Positions 15,435-23,379 of a stretch of 37,103 nucleotides of DNA are shown in pieces. Origin of the DNA: an uncultured bacterium (GTDB taxonomy: Bacteria; Bacillota; Clostridia; Lachnospirales; Lachnospiraceae); contig CAJMQE010000035.1 of NCBI GenBank assembly GCA_905215405.1, forward strand, positions 1-37,103. The letters are read 5' to 3'. A program made the position numbers and the translations under genes. The first letter of the stretch is position 1. Each line of letters begins with the position of its first letter. The notes beneath the pieces were generated by a model. It made no database searches and had not been told where the DNA came from. It saw only the letters and a list, made by a program, of their open reading frames with translations.

Positions 15435-17036
15435 TTATTTCTGCTTTTCCAGCGCTTTATAGATTTTAAGCGTATCTTCATAACGGCCTTCGTCTGTATC
15501 AGCCATGACGATGCAGATATATTCTTTACGGCCGATTTCCGCTGTTGAAACCAGACATTTTCCTGCCAGATCAGAGCTACCAGTCTTCAGCCCTGTCGCA
15601 TTTTTATAGTAATAGCTGCTTTCCTTATCGAGCAGTTCATTGGTATTTTGCCATGTCACATCTGTACCATCCGTAAATACTTCTCTGATCTTCGGTCGCA
15701 TGACCGTTTCTCTCAGAAAGCCTTTTTCAAATGTTGAGTTCATAAATGCAGTCGCAATACATGCCAGATCATAGACTGTCGAATATTGGTTCTGTTCATC
15801 ATATCCGTCCGGACGACTGAAGCTGGAGTTCTTCGCACCTGCCTCTTCGGCCGTATCATTCATTTTTTTCATAAAGATCGATAATGCCTTGTCTGTGGAG
15901 AGCTGATCTGTTCCAGCGATCTTTCTGCCTGTATGAACAGCGAGCGTATATGCAGCATCATTTCCCGACGGCAAAAGCATTCCTTCCAACAGCTGTCCGA
16001 CTGTCAGCCGATTGCCTTTAATCAGACCCGCTCTTGATGCATCCGCCGCAATCCGATTGACTTCCTCTCCGACAGTTACCACTTCATCCAGACTGCAATA
16101 TTTGATTACAGTCAGTGCTGTGGCCATTTTAGCTGTACTTGCCGGTGCAATCTGAGTATCTTTGTCCTTTGCACACATTTCAGTTCCATCTGTCACATTG
16201 GCCACATAATAGTATTTTGAGGATAATGTCAGAGCCGATAATGCTTTATTTAGAATTATTTTGTCATAGGAAACACCTGTGACTTGCTTTCCTGCTGCCT
16301 CAGCCTGCTGGCTTTCAGTGTAATCCCCACCAAAGCCATCTCCTGTCAGCCATATTTTCTGACAGATTCCGGTCAGAATCACGGACACCAGTGTCAAAGC
16401 CACAACTCCACGCGTCATACGTTTTCTAAAAAGAAGCATCCCCTTACCTCTGCTAGATGAATGTAGCCGCTGACTTTCAGAAAACGGTTTGCTTTCTGCT
16501 CCATGTCCATGCTTTTTCTTTCCGATATACCACAGAATATCCGAACCAATCTTTCCTAAAAATGCGCCTGCAAAAGTTCCTACTGTATTCAGGAACAAAT
16601 CATCCACATCGGTTCCTCTTCCAAGAAAAAGCTGGAGACACTCGATCAGAAGCGATAACAGAAATCCGTATCCTGTGATTCTTTTGATAGCTACATCCGG
16701 TTTAAATACCAGATAAAGTGCTGCACCGACTGGCAGTAACATCAGCATATTTCCCCATAGATTCAACTGATTCTGTCCCGATTCCTTCCACGCTCTTCCA
16801 AAGATCAGATTGACATCGTCAAAATCCGGTTTCCAGTGTATTCCATAGACGGGTGATACTGTCACTGCAAATATCAATGCCAGCCAGATTCCCAGACCAT
16901 ATAAGAGAACAAGTCTGCGTGATGCAAGACTTTTCTTTCTTTTTCCTTTGCATAGATACAAGAATAAAAAATAAACAGCTAGGACTACTGCTGCCACTAA
17001 CAGATAGCAGGATGCATCCTGTAAATATGTTATCAT
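15435..17036 (-). CDS. VanZ-like domain fused to a D-alanyl-D-alanine carboxypeptidase
   Basis: 533 residues. Residues 1-170 form a VanZ-type membrane domain: helices near 10-29, 41-62, 95-112 and 122-168, with the family segment LLIECLQLFLGRGTDVDDLFLNTVG (129-153). A charged linker (171-207) and another helix (208-224) lead to a PBP5-like domain outside the membrane: SxxK at Ser300-Lys303, SGN at 357-359, KTG at 484-486. This D,D-carboxypeptidase removes the terminal D-Ala of muropeptide stems; the C-terminal beta domain and amphipathic anchor of PBP5 are missing, the N-terminal helices replacing them. GGAGG lies 9 bases before the start. Confidence 0.92.
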   Translation of the reverse strand: MITYLQDASCYLLVAAVVLAVYFLFLYLCKGKRKKSLASRRLVLLYGLGIWLALIFAVTVSPVYGIHWKPDFDDVNLIFGRAWKESGQNQLNLWGNMLMLLPVGAALYLVFKPDVAIKRITGYGFLLSLLIECLQLFLGRGTDVDDLFLNTVGTFAGAFLGKIGSDILWYIGKKKHGHGAESKPFSESQRLHSSSRGKGMLLFRKRMTRGVVALTLVSVILTGICQKIWLTGDGFGGDYTESQQAEAAGKQVTGVSYDKIILNKALSALTLSSKYYYVANVTDGTEMCAKDKDTQIAPASTAKMATALTVIKYCSLDEVVTVGEEVNRIAADASRAGLIKGNRLTVGQLLEGMLLPSGNDAAYTLAVHTGRKIAGTDQLSTDKALSIFMKKMNDTAEEAGAKNSSFSRPDGYDEQNQYSTVYDLACIATAFMNSTFEKGFLRETVMRPKIREVFTDGTDVTWQNTNELLDKESSYYYKNATGLKTGSSDLAGKCLVSTAEIGRKEYICIVMADTDEGRYEDTLKIYKALEKQK

Positions 17037-17089
17037 TTTCTATAGCCTCCATTTCCAGAGAAAGACTACTTTCTCCCAGATTCCGGTAC

Positions 17090-17095
17090 ACTATA
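17090..17095 (-). promoter_or_regulatory. Extended -10 of the VanZ-PBP gene
   Basis: Minus-strand TGGTATAGT, an extended -10 that lies immediately after the terminator at 17099-17133. The -35 is poor. Confidence 0.5.
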
Positions 17096-17098
17096 CCA

Positions 17099-17133
17099 TA
17101 AAAAAAAGAGACAGATCATAAATCTGCCTCTTT
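17099..17133 (-). terminator. Terminator of the GH5-LytTR-GHKL unit
   Basis: 12-bp stem (17105-17116 with 17122-17133, one G-U pair on the minus strand), followed by a run of Ts on the minus strand. Confidence 0.85.
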
Positions 17134-17209
17134 GAACTTTCTTATGCCCCAGTTTCAATTTCTAAGGTCCTATTGGGGCCAAAATGCCATTTTTCAGGCC
17201 ATACCATTC

Positions 17210-18880
17210 TTAATATTCCTTCCAGGTAATCACAAGACTTTGCACAAAACTGGTATCCTGAAAATAGGAGTTCCATAAAATACCACGATGACTTCTGACC
17301 AGTTTTTCCACGATCTGCAGTCCATTTCCACGTCCAAGCCCTTTTGACGTCGTTCCGGCGTGAATTCCCTGTTGTAGCACATTTTTTCTGACAGGATTGC
17401 GGATCTGAATACTTACCTTCTGTTCTTTTTCCCTGATACTGATCGATATACCATTGACATTCACCAAATCCCCATCTGTGCCAGTTGTCTCCTCTTCACA
17501 GACTACAGATTCGCCTTTTGATACTGCTCCAGTTCCTTCCTTTCGCGCTTCCTGTTCTATGTTCTGACATTCTTCCCAAGCATTATCGAGAAATATACCA
17601 AGGATCCGAATCAGCACATTCACATCGACCAGTTTTGGAAACACGGTATGATCCAACTGAGTATCCAGTTCCACCTTGATACGATCATCCATTATTCCCG
17701 TTAATTTATAGAACAGAAATGCTTTTAAGGACTCATTTTTCAATTCCTGCATCTGCACATAAAAGTCGTTCTTTTCTATCTCTTTCTGTCCATATGGCGC
17801 AATATGTCCAAAATAGTATGCCTTCAGATCCCGATCGTCGCTTCTTTCTACAAATGCGCCCATCGTAAGAAATATATTTTTTAAATCATGCTTCATTTCC
17901 CTGATTTCCTGCATATTCTGATTAATTGCCCTATTATATAACAGTAAATTATCCTGCTGCTCATCCTGTAGTTTGAGATGTTCCTTTAAATGTACCACTG
18001 CATAAAGCATTTTCAGATAAAAAGCCTGTGTGATCACTATAACAACGATCAGAACTGCCAGATAAAAACGAACAATAGAATTCGAATCCTGACTTACCGA
18101 CTGCAGACTGTCTCGAATCAACAGATAAACTCCTGCGAAAATGGGCAATGCAAGTAGATAATATCCAATTTCACGGTATCTCTGACTGAAACTCTGCAAC
18201 TGCTGTAGTCTCGATGCCAGAAGATATTTTAACAGCCAGATCATTCCACAGATGAGCAGGATCATAACCGCTGTGATGCCCGCCAAAAGAAGCGCCTTTC
18301 CCAGATAGGACAGTTCATAGTGTTGTGAGATTTTGTAGTAGATATTTTTTAATTGTATATAATCAAATATAGAAAATAGCCAGGCTGCAAGCTGTCCACT
18401 AAAGAATGTGATCAGAACCGGTAAAGATGATGCCTTTAAACTTCCAGCCCTTCTCCTGTGAATGATACATAGAAGAACATAGGTGACAAGAAACAGTGCA
18501 CTGACTGCAAATCCCGTCAGATTGCACTTCATATCATAACTATACAGACTGAAAAAAAGAACAGCAAGATCTGAAAAATACAGTTTCATATACTGGATCG
18601 CCCACATTGTCACCACTACTGCCAGTATTTTAAGAACGGAGAGAGCCAAGGTCGTACCAGTCATTCCTCTTCTTGCCAATCCGGGTGACCATAAAAAAAC
18701 GGCAAGCAGACCACAAATACATGCCATAATGCCTTCCAATCTACTACTGTTTCTTATCTTTTCCAGTCTGTCCCATATATAACTCCATGCAAGTACCAGC
18801 AGGACAATTAGAATACCAGTCAGCAGCACGTGTTTTAATTCCATTGAAACCAGACGTCTTAACAGCCATGCTTCAGACAT
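17210..18880 (-). CDS. GHKL-domain sensor histidine kinase (AgrC-like)
   Basis: 556 residues. About seven to eight membrane helices (residues 1-290) form the sensor, then a coiled segment carries the phospho-acceptor His331 in REMKHDLKNIF. The GHKL ATPase has the N box ILGIFLDNAWEEC (Asn433) and a G box KGLGRGNGLQIV (513-524). Residues about 446-475 are an acidic, low-complexity insert between the two boxes. It should phosphorylate the LytTR regulator encoded upstream; the genes overlap by 22 bases. AgrC homologues sense cyclic peptides, but no AgrB or AgrD gene is present here. GAGGTGAAAC precedes the start. Confidence 0.9.
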   Translation of the reverse strand: MSEAWLLRRLVSMELKHVLLTGILIVLLVLAWSYIWDRLEKIRNSSRLEGIMACICGLLAVFLWSPGLARRGMTGTTLALSVLKILAVVVTMWAIQYMKLYFSDLAVLFFSLYSYDMKCNLTGFAVSALFLVTYVLLCIIHRRRAGSLKASSLPVLITFFSGQLAAWLFSIFDYIQLKNIYYKISQHYELSYLGKALLLAGITAVMILLICGMIWLLKYLLASRLQQLQSFSQRYREIGYYLLALPIFAGVYLLIRDSLQSVSQDSNSIVRFYLAVLIVVIVITQAFYLKMLYAVVHLKEHLKLQDEQQDNLLLYNRAINQNMQEIREMKHDLKNIFLTMGAFVERSDDRDLKAYYFGHIAPYGQKEIEKNDFYVQMQELKNESLKAFLFYKLTGIMDDRIKVELDTQLDHTVFPKLVDVNVLIRILGIFLDNAWEECQNIEQEARKEGTGAVSKGESVVCEEETTGTDGDLVNVNGISISIREKEQKVSIQIRNPVRKNVLQQGIHAGTTSKGLGRGNGLQIVEKLVRSHRGILWNSYFQDTSFVQSLVITWKEY

Positions 18881-19650
18881 TGTTTCACCTCATTTCTCAT
18901 GCGCACCGAACATGGCAGTTCTTCCCCATTTGTGATCCGCACCATATTGTGCTGCAATCCGGTCATATAGATCCTGTTAACCAGATAGGATCTGTGTATT
19001 CTTAAGAATTGTTCACCGAGTTCCTTTTCACAATGCTCCATGGTATCCCGCACCGTAATGCTACTGCCATCCATAGTATGGTAGGTAATCCCGTGTGATA
19101 CTGCTTTTTCTGCCTCAAGGTACAGAATCTGCCGACATTCCACCGTTACGAATTCATCAATTCCAACTGGAAGGGAAATCTCTTTTTCACTCTGCCTGCC
19201 GCCCTGATCATTATCCAGTCTTCCATCCTTTTGCTGTTCCTGCACCGAAAAGAACTGGAGTGCCATCAGAATATACTCTGCCATTTTGTCCTGCATTTTA
19301 TTGAGGTCAGTTCCTTTTTCAATAAAGCCAAAAGGTTCTACTCCGCTTGACAGAACCTGCATCGCCATTTCCCTGTGATTTGTCAGATACACGATTTTCA
19401 CATTTTCTCTGCTTTTGCGAATATTCTTTGCTATATCGATTCCGTTCAGCTTTCCACTTCCAAAGTCCAGATCCAGAAAAACCAGATATGCCCCCGCATT
19501 TTTTCTGATAAATTCCAATACATCTGCACTTTTTGTCGTGCTACAGCTCAACTGCGCCTGATAGCGATTTCGCCTGATCAGTTCTATTATTTTTTCTCTT
19601 ACAAGTCCGACGATAAATGGATCATCATCACACATAATAATATCCAGCAT
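18859..19650 (-). CDS. LytTR family response regulator (AgrA/VirR-like)
   Basis: 263 residues. The receiver domain (1-130) has the acidic pair Asp8-Asp9 and the probable phospho-acceptor Asp60 in YLVFLDLDFG. A linker of 25 variable residues follows. The LytTR DNA-binding domain (about 165-260) has ILYLEAEKAVSHGITYHT and FLRIHRSYLVN. It binds direct repeats in target promoters. It is co-transcribed with the kinase downstream (overlap) and possibly with the GH5 gene upstream (76-base gap without a clear terminator). Confidence 0.92.
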   Translation of the reverse strand: MLDIIMCDDDPFIVGLVREKIIELIRRNRYQAQLSCSTTKSADVLEFIRKNAGAYLVFLDLDFGSGKLNGIDIAKNIRKSRENVKIVYLTNHREMAMQVLSSGVEPFGFIEKGTDLNKMQDKMAEYILMALQFFSVQEQQKDGRLDNDQGGRQSEKEISLPVGIDEFVTVECRQILYLEAEKAVSHGITYHTMDGSSITVRDTMEHCEKELGEQFLRIHRSYLVNRIYMTGLQHNMVRITNGEELPCSVRMRNEVKQCLKHGC

Positions 19651-19726
19651 AGTGTTCCTCTCCTACTCTGTTGTCAGTATTCCTGTATTTTTTGGCTCTT
19701 TAGGGCGTATCTTTTGTTTTTAAGAC

Positions 19727-20857
19727 TTACGGATTCAGCGAATTCTTTCTGTTTTTGTACCATCCCATGATCCATTTTCCGGATTCACTCAGATCATCGA
19801 TATTAAAGTGTGCCGTTGTATCACAGCTACTCTTGAGCAGTGCCGACGCTTCCGCTTTATTAGAAAGATTCCATGCGATATAACTGACTGCCTTCTGATC
19901 CAGCAGATTCAGCCATTCTTCTGCCTGAACGCTATCTATTCCACCATCTCCTGAAGCTTCACTGATTCCGAACTCGGTCACAAATACCGGCAGACCGCTC
20001 TCTACTGCATTTTTCAACCTGTTTCTAAGTTCCTGTTTATGCGTAGCCGCGTAGAAATGCATTGCATACATGATATTTTCATAGCCACTGATTGGACTTT
20101 CTACTGCATCTTCGACATTCTGAGACCAGTGGGGCGTTCCCACAATAATAATGGCATCCTTGTCAAAGTGCCGAATGATTCCGGTGATCTGATAAGCATA
20201 TGCCTTAATATCTTCCCATGTTGTCTCCCCATTGGGCTCATTACAGATTTCATAAAGGACATTGGTGTGATCCGCATATTTTACCGCCATCTCCGAGAAA
20301 AACTCTTCTGCATCTTCCATATGCAGATTCGGGTTCTGATCCTGTAAAATATGCCAGTCAATAATCACATACATCTGATTTGCTGTCGCATACCTTACTC
20401 CCTCATCAATGACTTCCTTTAAATTAGTCTGACTACCTCCATTACAGTAGCCCCCATTTTCTGCTGTATACATAGCCAGCCTGATTGCATTGACGCCAAA
20501 TTCCTCATGCAACTGCGTAAAACAGTCTTCATTTACATATTCCGGATACCAGGCAAGTCCGTGGGTACTAATGCCCCGAAGCTGTACTGTGTTCCCATCT
20601 TCATCTACAAGATGGCTTCCCTCCACACGCAATCGTGAGAGCGATTTTTGTTCTCCTAACGAATCTGCCTCTCCATCCTGCTCATCCGTTTCACCAGTGC
20701 ATTCATCCTGCTCTTTTCCAGTCCTTCTGCTATGTTCCAGTTCTCCCTTTGTCTCGAGATAACGACCTGAATTTTTCAGACGGACACCTATCATTGTCCC
20801 AACTGCAAATAGTAAAAGCAACAGCCCTCCTGCCACTGTTTTTCCCCTTTTTTTCAT
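19727..20857 (-). CDS. Glycoside hydrolase family 5 endoglucanase-like protein
   Basis: 376 residues. Residues 7-25 are a signal anchor, 30-75 an acidic linker, and 76-360 a GH5 TIM barrel resembling Cel5A-type endo-1,4-beta-glucanases. Landmarks are HLVDEDGNTVQLRGISTHGL, the general acid/base Glu207 in YEICNEPNG, HFYAATH and the nucleophile Glu295 in VFVTEFGISE. It acts outside the cell, attached by the uncleaved or lipid-free helix. It is encoded directly upstream of the two-component genes, so it may be in the same transcript. AGGAGGGAGTTCAG precedes the start. Confidence 0.93.
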   Translation of the reverse strand: MKKRGKTVAGGLLLLLFAVGTMIGVRLKNSGRYLETKGELEHSRRTGKEQDECTGETDEQDGEADSLGEQKSLSRLRVEGSHLVDEDGNTVQLRGISTHGLAWYPEYVNEDCFTQLHEEFGVNAIRLAMYTAENGGYCNGGSQTNLKEVIDEGVRYATANQMYVIIDWHILQDQNPNLHMEDAEEFFSEMAVKYADHTNVLYEICNEPNGETTWEDIKAYAYQITGIIRHFDKDAIIIVGTPHWSQNVEDAVESPISGYENIMYAMHFYAATHKQELRNRLKNAVESGLPVFVTEFGISEASGDGGIDSVQAEEWLNLLDQKAVSYIAWNLSNKAEASALLKSSCDTTAHFNIDDLSESGKWIMGWYKNRKNSLNP

Positions 20858-20963
20858 CTGAACTCCCTCCTGCTATACATTCACATACCTATCCATCAGC
20901 TGTAGCACTTTAGGTTCTCTCCCCAGATAACCCCAAAATGCTGCAGCCTGTCTTTTTACCTAT

Positions 20964-20969
20964 ATTATA
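20964..20969 (-). promoter_or_regulatory. Extended -10 of the GH5 gene
   Basis: Minus-strand TGCTATAAT about 107 bases upstream of the GH5 start. The -35 is not recognisable, and the leader holds a CTACAGCTGATGG-containing hairpin. Confidence 0.55.
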
Positions 20970-21044
20970 GCATATTCAACTGTTCTTCCATGCTTTTTTT
21001 GTCGCCAAAATACTACCTCATTCGCACTAAACTGGTGTTTTCTT

Positions 21045-23006
21045 TCATTTCTCTTCTTTCTCTTTACAAATCTGTGCACCCTCTACATATTTCCGTTCCA
21101 TTAAATGTCGCATTTTCCTCTCATCTACGGAATCAAAAATAATAGATAAATCGTAATTAGGCGGATAGAGCTGACTTGCCGGAACCTGCAGAATCAGTCT
21201 TGTATGACTGACAGAAACCTTTTTCCCCGGTAGCTGAACCAGTACCATACCAGATTCGTCCGCTGCCCGACAGACAATTCCCGTCTTTTTATCCGGCAAC
21301 ACTTGCACACTATCTCCTCGGCTGAATTTTTCTGCAATCATCTGTCTACTGCGCGCTTTCCTGTCATGTTTGACTTTATCCCTGACGATCTTGGGTCCTT
21401 TCAGATGCGTGAACTCTTTTTGCTCTGCTTCACGTTTCCACCTTGTTTCGTGATTATCCTTCTGCTTGTTTTCTCTGCTCTTTTGTCCATAGGCTGCTTG
21501 CCATGCATTATGAAGCATAAAGTCAGGCATTCCAAGCCTTTGCGCAATATAGAAAGCACAGCTTTCGCCAGCCTCTCCGATTTCCATACGATAGAGTGGC
21601 TGTAAAGTCTCCTGATCAAATGCCATCCGCGCATTGATGACTCCCTCTGTCTCATCCGCATATTTCTTGACTTCCGGATAATGGGTCGTAACAAGAAATA
21701 GTGCACCACTCTTTTTCAGTTCCTCCAGAATTGCAATTGCAATGCCCATGCCCTCTGCAGGATCTGTCCCTGACCCCAGTTCATCCATTATGACCAGGCT
21801 CTCTCTGTTGGCATGCTGCAGGATTGCTAACACATTTTTAATATGAGAAGAAAATGTAGAAAGATTTTCACTCAGGTTCTGTCCATCCCCGATATCACAT
21901 AAATACTGGCTATTCATCCTTAACACAGCACTTCTGGCAGTCACATGTAACCCGCACTGCGCCATCATACAAAGTAATCCGACCGTTTTGATAGAAACAG
22001 TTTTTCCTCCTGTATTAGGCCCTGTAATCACAATTCCCTGCCTGCCTTGTTCGCTGTCCATCTTAAAATCCAGTGGCACACATATTTTCTGGTCAAGCAG
22101 CGGATGCCTGCCCTGTTCAATACAAATCCCACCATCTGCTGTCATGACCGGCTCCGTTGCTTGTTGATCAAAGCTCAGTTTTCCCTTGGCAAATATGAAA
22201 TCCAGCTTTTCGACTGTTCTCTGATTCTGGCGAAATTTATCGCCCTGTCCTGCCAGCAAATCTGTCAGTGTATACAGAATTCTTAATACTTCATTTTCCT
22301 CATCGGTCTGTAATGCCTGCACTTTTTCCTCCATTGCCGTAACCGCTGATGGCTGAATAAATATCGTATTACCTGTAGCAGACTGCTCTACCACTGTACC
22401 AGCAACTTTTCCACGATAGCTTTTCTTAATCGGAATACAGATTCTACCGTTTCTTGTCACGCAAAAACTATCCGAAAGATATGCCTTATTCGCTCTTAGT
22501 GCTGATTCAGCCTTTTCTCTCATCTTTTCCTCTGTTCTGTCCTTTTTCTCACGAATATCGTGCAACGTTTTTGACGCTGCATCTTCAACATGACCTCCCC
22601 TGACTGTATGCACAATTTCTTCTCTGACATCATCCAGTGAATCCAGATTTTCCTCATAATAAGGAAGACTGAGTTCCAGACGTTTACAGCGATTCAAAAA
22701 GTCTTTTAACCGCCGAACGCATGTCAAAGTCATTGATACCTGTTCCAGCTGATCCTCTGTAAGACATCCACCATGCTCTGCTATTTCCAGTATTTCATCC
22801 ATCCCCTCCAATGCTGAAAGCGGTGGATTTCCCATTGTTTCCAGAATCTTTCTGGCTTCCGTCGTATCCCGCTGTCCTGCTTTTACGTCACTCTCCCTTA
22901 AAAATGGTTCTAATGCATCAATTTTTTCCCTGGCTGCTCTGGTCAATGCATATTCCTGCAACTGTCTCTTTATTTTATCAAACTCTAGAATCTGCTCACT
23001 TGTCAT
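21045..23006 (-). CDS. MutS2-like ATPase lacking the Smr nuclease domain
   Basis: 653 residues from the ATG at 23006. A TTG at 23018 would abut the AAGGAA site, so ATG is preferred, though its spacing is long. Core and lever/clamp regions (1-300) lead to the ATPase: Walker A GPNTGGKTVS (about residue 325), VIMDELGSGTDPAEG Walker B and the TTHYPEVK switch. After residue 500 comes a basic coiled linker and a KOW-like strand region (RGDSVQVLPDKKTGIV). Standard MutS2 proteins reach about 780 residues with a C-terminal Smr nuclease; here the protein ends in a KEKEEK tail. Probably binds branched DNA or stalled ribosomes as MutS2 does, but cannot cut through Smr. Confidence 0.88.
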   Translation of the reverse strand: MTSEQILEFDKIKRQLQEYALTRAAREKIDALEPFLRESDVKAGQRDTTEARKILETMGNPPLSALEGMDEILEIAEHGGCLTEDQLEQVSMTLTCVRRLKDFLNRCKRLELSLPYYEENLDSLDDVREEIVHTVRGGHVEDAASKTLHDIREKKDRTEEKMREKAESALRANKAYLSDSFCVTRNGRICIPIKKSYRGKVAGTVVEQSATGNTIFIQPSAVTAMEEKVQALQTDEENEVLRILYTLTDLLAGQGDKFRQNQRTVEKLDFIFAKGKLSFDQQATEPVMTADGGICIEQGRHPLLDQKICVPLDFKMDSEQGRQGIVITGPNTGGKTVSIKTVGLLCMMAQCGLHVTARSAVLRMNSQYLCDIGDGQNLSENLSTFSSHIKNVLAILQHANRESLVIMDELGSGTDPAEGMGIAIAILEELKKSGALFLVTTHYPEVKKYADETEGVINARMAFDQETLQPLYRMEIGEAGESCAFYIAQRLGMPDFMLHNAWQAAYGQKSRENKQKDNHETRWKREAEQKEFTHLKGPKIVRDKVKHDRKARSRQMIAEKFSRGDSVQVLPDKKTGIVCRAADESGMVLVQLPGKKVSVSHTRLILQVPASQLYPPNYDLSIIFDSVDERKMRHLMERKYVEGAQICKEKEEK

Positions 23007-23045
23007 TTTATTTCTCAATTCCTTTCTAATAAGTTAATTGTAATG

Positions 23046-23319
23046 AAATAAAAAAGGAGCCACAGGGAGTCGTATCTACCGTATCTAATACAGTACATAT
23101 GACACTCTGCGCTCCTTTGAGCGGTTCACAAAGAAAAGCAGCCTTCGCTGCATTCCATAAGTGTATCAGTTATCAGTATGATGGTACGGCAAACACACCG
23201 GTATAAATTTACCGGTGTAAAGGCACTGCGAACCTGGTCGCTGTCCTTTACAACTATTTAGCTGCGAACTCCCTATCAAACACACTTAATAACATACACT
23301 TACCTCTTTCTTTTTTTCT
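23046..23319 (-). ncRNA. Putative structured RNA upstream of mutS2-like gene
   Basis: About 270 nt from a perfect-consensus promoter to a terminator. Visible pairings include a long-range stem (23289-23301 with 23159-23173), a 9-bp hairpin ACACCGGTA/TACCGGTGT (23195-23218), a GTAAAGG/CCTTTAC arm with inner GCGA/TCGC (23217-23251), a CAGCT/AGTTG hairpin (23251-23264), a GCAGC/GCTGC hairpin (23138-23151) and the terminal hairpin. No open frame of note runs through. The T-box motif and the usual riboswitch motifs were not found. 6S RNA and the raiA-type RNA remain possible identities; I cannot decide without a covariance search. Confidence 0.6.
23047..23118 (-). terminator. Terminator of the structured RNA
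   Basis: AAAGGAGC/GCTCCTTT outer stem (23111-23118 with 23053-23060) enclosing a TACTGTAT/ATACGGTA hairpin, followed by six Ts on the minus strand. The loop region is long (about 50 bases) but mostly paired. Confidence 0.7.
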
Positions 23320-23325
23320 AAGCTT

Positions 23326-23355
23326 ATTATATGCAGTTTTCATATAATATGTCAA
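23326..23355 (-). promoter_or_regulatory. Consensus sigma-A promoter of the structured RNA
   Basis: Minus-strand TTGACA (23350-23355), an 18-base spacer and TATAAT (23326-23331): both hexamers perfect, the strongest promoter in the window. Confidence 0.88.
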
Positions 23356-23379
23356 CCAGAATATACCGAAACAATATCG

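Noticed and set aside
23046..23319. T-box riboswitch
   Set aside because: The segment GTGAACCGC resembles part of the T-box sequence but lacks UGGN and the rest of the 14-nt motif, and the downstream gene is not an aminoacyl-tRNA synthetase or amino-acid gene.
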